NCBI GenBank assembly: GCA_018894105.1
Contig: CM032123.1
Coordinates: 7,565,001 to 7,629,000 of the forward strand
DNA length: 64,000 bases
Source: Jacaranda mimosifolia
Taxonomy: Eukaryota > Streptophyta > Magnoliopsida > Lamiales > Bignoniaceae
Reading direction: 5' to 3'
Each line of letters opens with the position of its first letter. Within the stretch, counting starts at the first letter, position 1. The translations under genes and the position numbers were made by a program. The notes under the pieces are model-generated. The model had not been told where the DNA came from. It worked only from the letters and a program-made list of their open reading frames with translations, and did not search any database. Of this stretch, positions 1 to 44,950 are shown piece by piece.

Positions 1-636
1 ACCGAAATTGTGCTTTGATATGTGCTATGATATCATAATTTAGAGCTACTTTATCAGCTTCAGTTAGTAAGAGAACCGAATCCTGATCAAAAGAATGCAT
101 CCTTAAAAAGCTTGACAATAAAAATTGGCACAATAGTGACTGGAAGCATTCAATAATTATGCATTTTTATAAATGTTAATATCTATTTAATGCTTGGATG
201 TTCCTATCATTTAAGCATATTCAAAATTAATCAATATGCTGTTGTTGATTTTGCCTCTCTCTCTCTGTGTCATGGGTTGTACACCCTTTGGCTATTTTGT
301 TGACACACTGGATATATCCACCCATGCCATAGTAGTGTTGGACATAGACGGGCACCAGGAATACTATGATATGCAGTGACATGGCGATCATGTCCTCTTT
401 CTGTATCCTTTCATATCCATCTCCATGCATCCTTGCACTTCTATTCTTCTAATACTCGGACTTATCAAATTAAGAAAGATTGTTTTCATCCGTCTTATCA
501 ATAGCAAGTTCATGTGGCCCCTGTTTCTAGAATCTACTTTTGTTAAAATCACTTCTGCAGATTTATAGAGCTCTGTGTCTTATCACTATAACTGGGTGGT
601 GATTTCTAACATTTTTATGATTCTTACTTATTACAG

Positions 637-32457
<31,821 letters not shown>

Positions 32458-32950
32458 TGAAGGAACCTTTGGTACGAACATATGGAGGTATAGTTACATC
32501 AGCCCTTTTATTGCTCCTTTAAGTTAGCAAGGCACTCTAGAGAACTTTGAGCATGCATTCCAGGCCCGAACGTTTTGGATTGAGATTTGTCAAGTGCTAC
32601 TTAAATGGATTTTGTGTTGAAAACAGGGGCTAAAACTTTACTGTCTACAGGATTTTAGGCCTGAAATTTCTTTTAGTAGCTCACGGGGAGAAACCACACA
32701 TGAAAAATGATATAGAAGATGTTCAAAATGGTCTGGTTACAATGTAATTTTAATCATGCTGACATATGTTTTCAAATTTATGATGGGTTTCACCGTTTTC
32801 TAGTCAATTTGTATCTATTGTTGGACTTCATAATAACTCCACGAGGGAGAAAAAAAAAGAAGGAAAAAAAGAGGGAACACTGAAGAGAGAGAGAGAGATT
32901 CGCAATAAAGAATTATTGATGTTTGGATTTCAACTGTATTTCTTTAACAA
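32458..32950 (+). other. Probable ECA3 3' UTR and downstream flank
   Basis: This is non-coding sequence after the ECA3 stop. An AATAAA hexamer sits at 32904-32909, just after a GA-rich stretch, and could serve polyadenylation. The end of the transcript cannot be fixed from sequence alone. Confidence 0.4.
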
Positions 32951-34737
32951 AAATACTTATGTGGATTTCAACTATATTTCTTAACTGGAATACTTAAAGG
33001 TCAACTCCAATTAAATTTCTTTATAATCATTATTCATTGTGTGAGCCAAACATCAATGGTGATCATGTTCAAATGCATGAGCAATTGTGGAACAGAGAAG
33101 AATACAACATCCTAGCATCATTGCTTACTTAGCAATTGTGTTATATGTAGTCTCAATCTATATGTCGATGAAATGAATTTTATTTGCTTCCCCTATATAT
33201 CAACAAAATTATACTTTTGGTTTCATAATTAGGGAAATTTCAATTTAACACTCTAATGTATATAATACATAAGTACACATAAATAAATGCATGTTGTGAG
33301 TATCCTTGTACACAACCCAATAACAAAATAAAATAATAAAAATAAATTAAAAAAAACTCTGGAAATATATATATATATATATATATTCTTTTAACTTTTT
33401 ATTCTAATGAATTATTCAATTTTATTTTTATTTGGTACAACTTTTCTGATTTTTTAATTAAATTACACTTGGTTTATTTAGATTAAGGAATCAGTGGATT
33501 GAATGTTCTAATATAAAATCTTCTCTTAGGTGATAAATTGTATTAATGACGATCAAATTAATTGATTTGAGCTATTAATGTCTTGAACATTTATGTGCTT
33601 ACAAAATAAAATATTGATTAATTTAGGATTACTTTTTTCTTTTTTTTTAAGGTTTTTGGGAGAAAATTTTACAACTAAAATAAGAAGGTTTAACCAAACT
33701 TAAAAATCATCCTTAAGAGATTTACTCTAGAAAGCTTTCACTTATAGTTGGTTTACAAAGAGGGCACTATCCCTAATACTCCCACCTTCTCAAATGAAAA
33801 GTGGAGAATGATATAGTCTAGTGAATGAGAGAAGAGCTCTCAAAGAATATTTCTCATATTTACAAAGGGGTTTCTGCTGAAGTTTGTTTTTACAACATTC
33901 TGTTCTTATCTAAATCAATCTTATAATTTATAATATTCTTTGTCAATTTTTCTAGAATCTTTTATGAAATAAAAGATAATATTTTATGTAAATATTCTAA
34001 AACCTTCCACAATATTCTAAATTTTAGTGGAATATTGTAAAAGCTTTCATTAACATGTGTTGATCTAGCTTCGAACATATATCTATATTTATATCTACAA
34101 AAGTTATTACTTAAATCAAGTCTGGCCATACCAAACTAATTATAGGATATGTGATTAATCACTTTTCTTGAATAGTAGATCATTTACATGACAAGTATAA
34201 TTCACTCATCATATAATAAATTTAAGTTCAACAAGTTGATTTGTATTAAAATTTTTAAAAATATTTTTCCCATAAGTTCACTTTTAGGACATTAAATATA
34301 TTTGCTATATTTATATTACACACTCTAGAAAGCATATCCTCTCATGAAAATTTCATTTTGCTCCGCTTTATGTGACTTGTGTTCATAGCCTCAAGAAAAC
34401 AACTTCCATCTTTTTCTTTGATGCTTGTTCCTGGAATTTTTTCTTTCTTTTAAAGATTGCATTTGGATGAAAAGAATTTGAGTTTGAGTGAAGATTTTCA
34501 CTTTAATATATTGTGGATTTGAAATATAAGCATTGCTAAAAATAGGTCATAATGAATATTATGGTATTAGATTCATTATAAATATTTAATTTATTTAAAT
34601 AAAGTCAATGAACTAATTATTATAAATTTAAAATTCTTAATTTCTAAATTATTTTCATCCAGACACTATATAAAATAATATACATGCTCTTAAAAATTTG
34701 AATGATCCTCCTTATGTGAGTTGTTGAATGATTATAG

Positions 34738-34770
<33 letters not shown>

Positions 34771-36079
34771 ACTAAGGGTGGTGGTGGTTTGTGCAAATCG
34801 GGATTAGTTTGGATTTTGCAAACAAATATGTTTTAATTTTTGGCAACTTATATCACAATTCTCTATATTACCCATAATCAAGGTTTTGAAAATTGAATCA
34901 AATGGGTTGATTAGAACTTTCAATCGACCCTATGCTGACTTGGTTGGGCACGTTTCATCAATAATCAAATGTCAATTTGATTCGAATAAAGTCTAAAAAT
35001 CATCTATTAGCTGACTTGGTGCTGAGGGGTAAAAATTGGTGGTAGTTTGAGGGATGGGTCATTGTTTCATTTATTTATTTAGAAAAATTTAAAACAAAGA
35101 ATAAAAAGACTAAAAAAATGTAAAAATGAGGAAAGGAATTGATAGTTGAAGATGATGGCAAAAGATTATAGGTATGTAGTTCTTTAAAATATGAGTTTAT
35201 TTTCTTGGAACTCAATGGATTACTAATTATAGCATATACTTATGGTAGAGTTTGCTGTTTTATTTTATTTAATATCCCTTAGATTATGTTGGATATTTGG
35301 TGTGAAAAAACTTGTTATCATGTTAAATTGTGCTTGAAACTTGAAAGAAATGATCTTTACTACTAAATAGTTGTATTACATTATTCTTAATTGAATTGTA
35401 TAATTGTACTTGATTAATTTTGGAATGGTATTTTTTAAAAGAACAACTTAAAATGAGTAAAACTTGGGAACTTTTTTTTTTTTTTTTTTATGATTTTTCC
35501 TATATAATAATTTTTTTTCTCCTTCTTATTATTTATGATATTATATATATCTATAAAATTGAATACACCACTTGAATTAGTGGTTGGACTGATTGAGTTA
35601 ATAAGCAATAAAGATATTAACCTTATGTCTGATCTGCTTTTATAAAATATTGCATGTAATAATCATAGATGAGTACTCTACTGGTAACTTTCGTCCTAAT
35701 TGACATTATATAAAGCATATTAGATAAGATCTACTTGAATTTGTTCGAAGCTCTTTTGCTCAAAATTATGGCTTAATTTAAAAATAAATATGAGCCATCC
35801 AATATAATTTAATTAGTAATAGAATTCATTAAAAATATTTAAATTATCATGAAAGCACTTTAAGTCGAACAATTCAAATAATCAAAATCCAATTGTATAT
35901 ATCTTAAAAAGATAAATCACTTATGATTAAATATACTATAAGTTAAAATGCCGTTTCCGACTAAAAATGCTGGTAGTTGGAATTCAAAATTTTCTAACTG
36001 CCACATTGATTTTAATTAAAAAGCCGTAATAAAAAGATATAAATAAGATACCTGAAAGGAGAACTTATTACCTAAACAT
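32951..36079. other. AT-rich intergenic sequence, no gene seen
   Basis: There is no supported coding sequence here. It contains an AT microsatellite near 33367-33387 and a CT run at 34739-34766. The stretch 33650-34060 is weakly like 39830-40300 (for example TTTACAAAGAGGGCACTAT against TTTACAAAGAGTGCACTAT), perhaps worn LTR fragments. Confidence 0.5.
34739..34766 (+). repeat. (TC)14 simple repeat
   Basis: A perfect TC run of 28 bases. Confidence 0.95.
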
Positions 36080-36215
36080 ATGATTAAGTTACTTCAATTG
36101 GAAAATAATAAGTATGATGTCGTACGATGGGAAGAACTCAACCTCCAAGTGAAGAAGAGTAGCGGTATCAATTTCAGTCATCGAAAAATGTGTAAACTTT
36201 TATAATTTTTATTCT
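36080..36215 (+). repeat. Duplicated segment, left copy (pair with 56234-56365)
   Basis: It shares GATTAAGTTACTTCAATT, CCTCCAAGTGAAGA and GTATCAATTTC with 56234-56365, in the same orientation. In both places it lies upstream of an inhibitor-like pseudogene, so it is probably old 5' flank. Confidence 0.65.
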
Positions 36216-36964
36216 TTTTTGACTTTTCGTCCCAACTTAAATTTGACTTGAATTCTTATTCATTTCCAGGTAATTATATTCTTTATTGATCATTTCAAGG
36301 TAATTATATTGGTATATATTGGCTCTCAATTTTAGATATAATTAGAATATATATTTGACCAATTAAAAGATCATAGTTATTTATGCAAGAAGATGATGTA
36401 TGTATGAAATGATAAACACAATGAATTGGACAAAGTATGAGGTGATTTCACTAGAATCTATGTTAATTTTAATCCTTTGATCAAGGTTGTGTAAAACCTC
36501 TTTTTCTTTCCAAAATCTATAAAAAGAGCTATGACACGATTAAAGTATACCTATTGTTTATAGAGGTTTGGTGTATGTAATGTTACTTGAAAAAGGTAAA
36601 ACGATGTGACTAAATAGCATCCAAACTTGAATTAGTAAGTGATAGATGTGTATATGTTTACCTAGTTTATTCTATTTTTTTTTTTTTTTTGTGTCTATTG
36701 TGTGACTTATTTTATTTATTTTTAGTTTTTTTTTCCCATTCCTTTTTCATCTTTAAGTTGAGTGGTCTTTGGTTTAATAGCCTAGTTTTACATGTAAAAT
36801 GTGATGTCAAGAGTTCAAACCCTAATGAACTCCTAGCCTACGTTTATATGAATAGAAAATATTCCCTCTTTCATCTTCACTCTCCTTTTGTTCGGATTAA
36901 GCTTTTCTATGCGTATTCTTCTATTTTATATCTAGTTATTTTTAGATAATTATGATGTTTAAAA

Positions 36965-36987
36965 CCCCCCCCCCCCCCCCCCCCCCC
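36965..36987 (+). repeat. Poly-C run of 23
   Basis: Twenty-three C in a row followed by nine A. The length of such a run is prone to sequencing error. Confidence 0.85.
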
Positions 36988-37471
36988 AAAAAAAAAGAGA
37001 CAAAATTAATTTAGTAAATATGTTGCACTCCAAATGGCGCTGGCCTTGCTTATGTTTCATGCTCAGTAAAATTCAATATGAGTATTCCAAGACGCGTTGA
37101 GTTGGGCATTATTTTTTATTTTTTATTTTTACACACACACATTAAAAATTTATTAAGTTCGAATTTTTGACATTTTAAATGTGAAAATGATGTCATTGCG
37201 TCAAGACCACTCAACAATGAATTTAGTATTATTAATCATCGGATTACGCATAATGGGTGGCCTTAATATCTCCAAATTTGAGTGAATTCAAATTTGTGAA
37301 CTCTAGATGTGCCAAGTACAGGCTTTCAAATATGCGTGTACTGATCAGCTATTTGCCTCTTAGTTAAATACTGAATAGAAATATTTGATATTTAATAGAT
37401 ATAAGTAATTCATAAGTTTTTGTTTAGAGTCATAGTAAAGAAATTGACTTCATGTACACATTATACCATAA

Positions 37472-38606
37472 GGTAGTGATTGGTATGCAAGAATGGAATT
37501 AGGTGGGAATGGAATGACATGAGGAATGGAATGAAGTTGGGAAAGGAATGATGTTAATATAGTTTAACCTATGATTGATATGTACAAGGAATGTTATGGT
37601 CATTCCCTTCTTGATTTTATTCTAATGATTGGTAAATAGGAATGATCAATAAAAATGGAATGAATTTTTTAAATGACTAAATTACCCTTTTGTAAAAAAT
37701 TATTAAAATAAAAGTATTTATTAGTAAAATATTTTTTATATATTACCTTAGATATTTTTTTTGAGTAAGTTTATAATTATGTAGTTTTAATATTACTTTT
37801 AATATCATTCGAATTACATTAGTAAATATATACATTTTATATGTTATTAACAAGTTATATATGTTTACGCAAAAAATTATAAAAACAATTCGCTTAAAAT
37901 TATTATTTTAAAAATTATAATTTAGCAAGCTTTTTTGAATTTTTTTGATAAAATATAATTAAAAAAATTATAAAATACTTTATAACTAGAGTGCTTAACT
38001 TTTTTGTGATAAGATAATGACTTATTGTACTTTTTTATAAGTTTAATTTGAAGAGTTGTTGATAGAATGGACAACTCTTCATTTATTAGATTTGTATATA
38101 TTTTTTAATCATTCGAAGATATGCAGATATAAATATAATTTTAAACTATATATATTTTGTTAGCATGGACCATGTCGATGACACTTCAACTTTTTTTATT
38201 ATAAAAATTGAGATGCGTATCATTATTCTTATTTTTATTATTTATTATTTATATTTTTATAATAAGTTATAATAATTTAATAATTTTTATAATATTACTA
38301 AAAAATATATTAATGAAACATATAATTAAATAAAAAAACGTAGCAATCAAATAAGTTGGAATATAATATCAAATGTTTACAAAGTGAATTTTTTTTCTTC
38401 TTAAATATAAAAGTATTTTGTTAAAATTTTGAGTGATATAGGTTCATTCCTGATGGATAATAGCTAAACCCATGGGGGAGGGAGGGAATGGCCAAATCCA
38501 TCCTTTTGGGAATGGACCATCTTTAAATTATACCAATAATGGATTTAGGAATGGACTTAGGAATGCCCATTTCATTCTCATCTCATTTATGCATACCAAT
38601 CATACC
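37472..38606. mobile_element. MITE-like inverted-repeat element
   Basis: The ends are GGTAGTGATTGGTATGC and, reverse-complemented, GGTATGATTGGTATGC. The interior near the ends is rich in GGAATGGAAT, and the middle is AT-rich without coding sequence. The adjoining bases (TAA left, ATAA right) could be a short target duplication of the PIF/Harbinger kind, but this is uncertain. Direct copies of ~50 bases lie just outside on each side (37408-37470 and 38610-38655). Confidence 0.6.
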
Positions 38607-38794
38607 ATAAATAATTCATAAGTTTTGTTATACTGACTTCATGTACACATTATACCACATAATTAGACATAATATCCACATAGAACACTGTAATTACCTT
38701 TTATAAATCTTTAATTTATCTATTATAAAAGGAATCATTGGTCACACATTGACCTCACATATAAGAGGAAAAAGAAAACAGATGTTAAACCACG

Positions 38795-39165
38795 GTGACC
38801 CCATTTTTCCTTTTAGCCTCTATTTACTGGCTTTTCCATGCAACTGTCAAGCCCACTGTAGGTGATGTTTGCACCAATAGACAAATTCCTCTTTGTGATA
38901 CAAGCTTCGGAATACAAGTAACTCAAAGTCTCATGGAATACACCTTTGAAGTTAGAGTCAAGCTACAATTTGAGAAAAACATGAGCCTCTATTCAAGTCA
39001 ATATAAATATAGCCCAAACTTATAACCATGCACTGGATAGCTTGAATGATTATTGAAATTTACTGAAAAAGTTAGCTTATGGCACATTGGTCATTAGTAC
39101 TCTAAAAGCTAAAGGGGCAATGACATTAATTGATGTTGACACTTATAATGACAGAATGTTGTGTA
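38795..39165 (+). pseudogene. Pectin methylesterase inhibitor-like pseudogene, copy 1
   Basis: Not intact. The frame from ATG 38795 gives a hydrophobic leader (FFLLASIYWLF), then VGDVCTNRQIPLCDTSF. This resembles the start of plant invertase/pectin-methylesterase inhibitors, where two Cys flank T-x-x-P. Further on, in shifted frames, TYNHALDSLNDY (near 39021) and LKAKGAMTLIDVDTYNDRM (near 39104-39160) resemble the later D-A-L-D-x-L and A-x-T-D-x-D-T-C helices. Stops and frameshifts separate these pieces. Known family members are secreted four-helix proteins that block pectin methylesterase or invertase. The call is inferred from motif order and supported by the second copy at 57051. Confidence 0.5.
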
Positions 39166-41402
39166 AGTGAGCCTCCAAAGCTGAAAAAATTATTTTGAAA
39201 GTGCACAACCTGCTTAATATAATTTTAGTCTTTATCTACTAACAGAAAAAAGAAGAGAGGATTGTGTGTGGAAATATAATTTGAGGTTTGGACTATATTC
39301 TTTTGATGCAAGGTTTTAATAATAAAAAAGTTGCAGTTGATGTAATATAAAGAAGTGAAGTTTTCTCAACATTTATGATTCATATTATTTAAATATAATT
39401 GGCATTTTTTTTTGGTTTGGTTACCATGAAATTTTTTTAATTCAAAATCACATAACAATTATAACTATATAGGACAAATTCTCAACTCAAAAAAAAAAAA
39501 AAAAAGAAAAAAGAAAAAAGGAAAAAAATCCTTAATCTCAAAGCTAAATTCCTTGGCTTCTCGTTCCAAGGGAAACTAATTGTTAAATCTTATAATATAG
39601 TAGTAAATTTCTTATTTTTAAATCAAATTGCCCTTGAACTATTGTACTTAAGATACTAATAGATTTAATATTTTTGACGTAAAATTTTCCTTTGAGTTTA
39701 TTTCAATTGATAGATCTATTAGTAATAATTATAATCTTTTATGAATTCATTATTAAATCACTTTGTTTGAATAATAAGAATTTCAAAAGTTTATGAACTT
39801 AAAAAAGTAAAATGTTGATAAAACTAGAAATAACACTTTTTTTTTTTTTTTCAATTTTTGAAAATAAAGTGTATGAATAAGGTAAGAACGCATGACCAAA
39901 GAACAAAATTAGCAAGATATTTACACACAAGAGCCTCACAATAATCTCATACTTTGTTGATTTACAAAGAGTGCACTATAACCTTATTTATATTTTTCTT
40001 TATTGTCAAATGCACGACCAAGATTGATATAACTAATAGTTGCATGTCAGAAGGGCTCATGGAAAATATTTTCTTAAATGTATTTAAAAAAGTCTTTCTA
40101 GAAAATTCTTCCTTACAACATTATTTATTTATCCAAATTACTACAATAATTTACAATATCCAACACTTATCTAAATTTTCTATCATCAGTTTTTACATCA
40201 TAGAGAATATTCTAGAAACTTCTATGACTTTCTAGATTGTACATGAGTACACAAAAACCTCCATCACTATCTAAAATGCTCTCTAGGAACCTCCATCTGT
40301 GAAGTATATTTATCCTTCTCGAAAATTTTCTTTCAAATTAAATTTGATCATATCCAAAGATTCACAGGGCAAAGGTTATTATATATTATATATTACACAA
40401 CGGTGTGAGATACAAAAATATGCAATTTTGACTCAATTTTGAATTTTTAAAATTTTAAGTTATTTAATTAAATTTAAAAATTCTCATTGGTGGTTGTATT
40501 AATTTCATAACTATTTATTATCTAAATTTTTGAAATAATTTTTTTGATTAGAACAAATCATTATTTATTTACATATAATACCAGAAAATGATTATATCTA
40601 TTTATAAAGTCTCTTTCATCTCTACTCAATATATTGAAGTTCTTGGATCATTCAAACCTATGGTTCAATAAATTTTTTTATTAATTTATATTTATACCAC
40701 TATATATAGAGTACTTTGAAAGTCATTTTATTAATATTCTCAGTTTTCTAGCATTTCTTTTTTTCTTTCTTTTTGCATGCACTGTGATTTTATTCTTTAA
40801 ACTCTTAATTGTTTGATGGGTTTTATTGTTCACTTTTTTGATTTCATTTTGTTCTATTAATTTTGTTATGTTACATAATGAAACAAAATTTGGAATTTTA
40901 ATGCCTATAATTTTCTATTCAACCATGAATAAAGTATATCATTTAGTTGTTATTTGCTATTACGTTTCTATATCTTTTATATATTTTTTCATTTATTACT
41001 TAGTTGAGGTTATTAATAAATTTATTTTTATTTTAAATTCTATTTTTATTTATTTAATTTTATAATTTTACAAGATGAGACATATTCATTGTTTTTAATA
41101 TTTTTATAATTTACTTTATTTTTAATAGCTACATTTTTCTCTTCTCGCATTGATAAATCTTGTCATTTAGATTTTTGTTTTTATTTAAATTATTATACAT
41201 TTAGTATCTTTTTATTCATTTTTTCAATCAAGTTATACGTATATGTGTTAAGTTTTGCTTTTTGTTTTTAATTTTTTTTATCTAAATTTATAAGATGATA
41301 TATATATTCTTTGGTTTTAATACTTTTAGAATTTTCAGTTCTTAAAATATTTATTATTTAAAAAACCCATCAAGTTTTTTTACTCATATATATATAAATT
41401 AT
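39166..41402. other. AT-rich intergenic sequence, no gene seen
   Basis: It has long A and T runs (for example 39483-39510 and 39838-39852) and low complexity. Open frames at 39954-40235 and 40826-41065 are AT-driven and resemble nothing known. Confidence 0.5.
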
Positions 41403-41407
41403 GTATG

Positions 41408-42144
41408 TGATGAGGGTTCGATTCGTCAGGAACTGGACTGGAGAAGTTTCTTGTTGATATTAGACCTCAGAGGTCGAGTTTCTTGTCGCGGAAAGTGCTG
41501 AATTCTACAATCACATAGCAAACGTCAGGCTAGCCGAGGTGCCCTCGGCTATAGCATTCCGACGCTCAAGTTAGTATAAATCGACGAGATAACTCGAGCA
41601 GCAGAGTAAGGGATTTAGTTCTGTATTAGAGCATACCTCAGGAAGGTTGAGGTGAAAGAATTTATAGCCTTCTCTTTTTGGGGGATTGTCTGAGATACCC
41701 TTGGTGTGCGGAGATGGCCTTTTCTCTAAAGTGAGGGGTAATAAGTCATTTCCTCTCTTTGTATTGTTCCAGGCAACTGCCCTTCCAAGTTTTAGGGGTA
41801 GGGTAGTACACTGTCGAATTACTTGCTGTGCCAGGCAGTAGTGGGGTGGCACGCGCCATTAATGCGGCGGCATGCCGCATGTCAGTGCATTTAATGTGGC
41901 AGAGGTGTACCACGCATTCCTCGACCTCCGAGGTCGAGATACGAAACTATTCCGTAGCGTGCCATGCATAGAATGGCATCGCAGGTCGACCCACCAACCT
42001 AAGGTAATGAATACTCTGCCCGAGTACCAACTAGTCGACAGGTGAGGTCGAGTGTAGTGCTGGGGTCTGGCGGCCGGATGGGCCTGGGGCTGTGTCTTTG
42101 GGCCCATATGGTTTGGGCCTAGTCATCTGAGTCACCCCATATCA
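41408..42144 (+). repeat. 5' LTR of the GTATG element
   Basis: Nearly the same as 43178-43891 apart from scattered substitutions and two short stretches absent from the 3' copy (about 41996-42006 and 42102-42118). Confidence 0.9.
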
Positions 42145-42555
42145 TGAGTCCCCCCCACTTCCGAATGCCAAACGAGGGCTCGACGAGAAGGATTGGGAAG
42201 TAGCCTGGTGGACTATTGCAAGAAATGATGAGAGGGTTTTAGGGTCGACCTAGGTTTTATGGATCGACCAGGGTTTTTGAAGATCGACAAGGGTATAGCG
42301 CATTTATTGAGTGGTTACATTGTGGCCCGCGTGGGGCGGCGTTGTTGTTACTGCATTATTACAGGCGCTTGGTTTCCCGCATTTGCACCCCTATAAATAT
42401 CCGTGGTAAAACCAGCCATTTTTACTTTTACTGCTTTAGTTTTTGGTCGATCGCTTATCCCAACGTTCTTGCAGTCAAGGTTTTCTGGTTTTAGCTCTTC
42501 GATTCAGTAAGTACTCCCTTCATTTCTACTCCGCGCCCTTTAGATTTTTGACATA

Positions 42556-43160
42556 ATGTTGGGATTATCTGGTTTTGAGGGTAGTCGAGGAGGGGATAGT
42601 AAGGCCACCTCATTTGATAGGCCTAGATATGTGTCTGGGGAGTCCAGTGGGTCGTCGAGTGACGATTCCAGTTTTAGCAGCTCGAGCTCTAGTAGCGTCC
42701 GCGGGGGAGATGAAGCTGGCCGAGCCAGATTCCTCCCTCGCGGGGTCGACTGTTTACACCAAATCATTATAGCGAGATTGTGTCCACCATAAACCCTGTC
42801 GACTTGAGATGCCTCAGGTAGTTATACCACATTCCAGCTGAATACGAACTACTGACTCCCGGGGAGACTGGTCAAATGCATCATCCTCCTATAGGTTGTA
42901 TAACTATTTTCGAGGATGCTTTTAAATGTGGTCTTAGGTTCCCACTGAGTGGTACGATGATTAACCTTCTTAGGGGCCTTCAAGTGTGCATAACCTAGTT
43001 GTTGCCCAACTATTTTTCCACCATATGTAGTTTCATTGTTTTAATGCATCTATTCAACCAGCCCGCTAGTTTCGAAAACTTTTCCAACCCTTTTCACCTG
43101 CTAATGTCTCGCAAGTCGGGTAGCACCGACGAGTCGGGCTTCTATTATTTGACTGCTTGA
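42556..43160 (+). pseudogene. Broken gag-like ORF with plant 'putative gypsy-type transposon' domain
   Basis: A frame from 42556 gives a Ser-rich start (MLGLSGFEGSRGG and a run of Ser). From about 42750 another frame reads IPAEYELLTPGETG, then FEDAFKCGLRFPLSGTMINL. The pattern F-x-x-G-L-R-F-P-L near a P-x-E-x-x-x-x-P start is typical of the N-terminal domain of plant gypsy-type proteins (Pfam Transposase_28, PF04195, from memory). In-frame stops lie at 42819-42821 and near 42999. Nothing of pol follows. Confidence 0.6.
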
Positions 43161-43177
43161 CCGCATACGGCGCCAAA

Positions 43178-43891
43178 TGATGAGGGTTCGATTCGTTAGG
43201 AACTGGACTGGAGAAGTTTCTTGTTGAGATTCGACCTCAGAGGTCGAGTTTCTTGTAGCGGAAAGTGCTGAATCCTACAATCACACAACAAACGTCAGGC
43301 TAGCCGAGGTGCCATCGGCTATAGCACTCCGACGCTCAAGTTAGTATAAATCGACGAGATAACTTGAGTAGCAGAGTAAGGGCTTCATGGCTGTATTAGA
43401 GCATACCTCAGAAAGGTTGAGGTGAAAGTATTTATAGCCTTCTCATTTTGGGGGATTGTCTGAGATACCCTTGGTGTGCTGAGATGGCCTTTTCTCTAAA
43501 GCGAGGGGTAATTAGTCATTTCCTCTCTTTGTATTGTTCCAGGCAACTGCCCTTCCAGGTTTTAGGGGTAGGGTAGTACACTGTCGAAGTACTTGCTGTG
43601 CCAGGCAGTAGTTGGGTGGCACGTGCCATTAATGCTGCGGCATGCCGCCTGTCAGTGCATTTAATGAGGCAGAGGTGTACCACGAATTCCTCGACCTCCG
43701 ATGTAGAGATACAAAACTACTCCATAGCGTGCCGTGCACAGAATGGCATCGCAGGTCGACCCGCAGTAATGAATACTTTGCCCGAGTACCAACTAGTCGA
43801 CAAGTGAGGTCGAGTGTAGTGCTGGGGTCTAGCGGCTGGATGGGCCTGGGGCTGTGTCTTTGGGCCTAGTCATTTGAGTCACCCCATATCA
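43178..43891 (+). repeat. 3' LTR of the GTATG element
   Basis: It starts TGATGAGGGTTCG after ACGGCGCCAAA and ends CATATCA directly before GTATG. It is 23 bases shorter than the 5' LTR because of small deletions. Confidence 0.9.
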
Positions 43892-44373
43892 GTATGTATA
43901 AATATGTATAATTTGAATTCTTTTTAAAAAGTCTATATACTATTTTTTTATTATATAGTCTTTAAATTAATCTTGATCTTTTTGAAAAAAAATATGAGAA
44001 TGGTTGTATCAATAGAAAACACGCTCATTAATTTTACATTTTATAATAATAAGCATAATTTAATCCATCAAAATATATATCTAACTTTATCTTTTTTACT
44101 ATTTGCGTAACGTAATATGAAGATCCAATTATATTTACACAAATTTTTTTTACGAATAAACATAGTAATTCATTTTGTAATTTTTTTTACATTCTAATTT
44201 ATTTCTCACATCCTCTCATTCATTCCTATCTTAAAATGAATTTGGAATTTACAATTACTTTATCAATCTATTATTATTTTAAATTTTTATTAGTGATGTT
44301 ATATTCTTTTTTCTTCACTTAATTAATAACAAAGCAATGAATCAAAGTAAAAGGTTTTCTTATTAACTTATAT

Positions 44374-44942
44374 CAGGGATAGACCCATAACGAAAACTAT
44401 GTGTGAGGGGGGGGGGGCAAAAATTAAAGAGATAAATAGTTAAATATAAATTTTGTAATTTACGAATTCAAAATACATGTTGTCATCGAAGTTGAGCACG
44501 ATGCTTTTTCATATCATAATATTCATTAATGATCCAATCAATGTCAAAATTTTTAACAATATTTTTCTCAATATAAGTAACTAAAGAATTAGTTAAAAAA
44601 TCATCTTTCATCTAATTTCTAAAGTTTATTTTTGATAAATATATTCTCAAACAAATAAAATAAAAGTGTCATAGTGGGCCTAAGCTAACCTAATTGTAAA
44701 TACGGGCCTAAAATTTTGCTTTAAATTTTACAAAACTATAATAGGTAAAGAATTAATAAAAGTTATTACTAAAATTTTAAATATATGTAAACTAGAAATT
44801 GTTGCAAAAATTAAAAAATATATAAAAATATTGAAAGATTATTATTAAAGTTTAAAAATATTTAAAAATATTAAAAAAATTTAAAAAGGTACACAAAATG
44901 TTGGGGGGGAGGGGGTCCTTTGCCCCCCTGAATCCGTCACTG
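44374..44942. mobile_element. Non-autonomous hAT-type element, TSD ACTTATAT
   Basis: A perfect 8-bp duplication ACTTATAT lies at 44366-44373 and 44943-44950. The ends are CAGGGATAGACCCAT and, reverse-complemented, CAGTGACGGATTCAG, a terminal type common in plant hAT MITEs. G-runs sit just inside both ends, and the middle is AT-rich and non-coding. Confidence 0.85.
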
Positions 44943-44950
44943 ACTTATAT

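Larger units (their letters stand above)
41408..43891 (+). mobile_element. Non-autonomous LTR retrotransposon, TSD GTATG
   Basis: Two direct repeats of ~0.72 kb (41408-42144 and 43178-43891) start TGATGAGGGTTCGATTCGT and end CCCCATATCA. They are flanked by GTATG at 41403-41407 and 43892-43896. The ~1.03 kb interior holds only a broken gag-like N-terminal region and no protease, RT, RNaseH or integrase. Local GC is clearly above the surroundings. Confidence 0.9.

Noticed and set aside
1..636. Search for the missing first exon of ECA3
   Set aside because: No stretch encodes the expected N-terminal region with usable splice sites, so the exon must lie upstream of the window.
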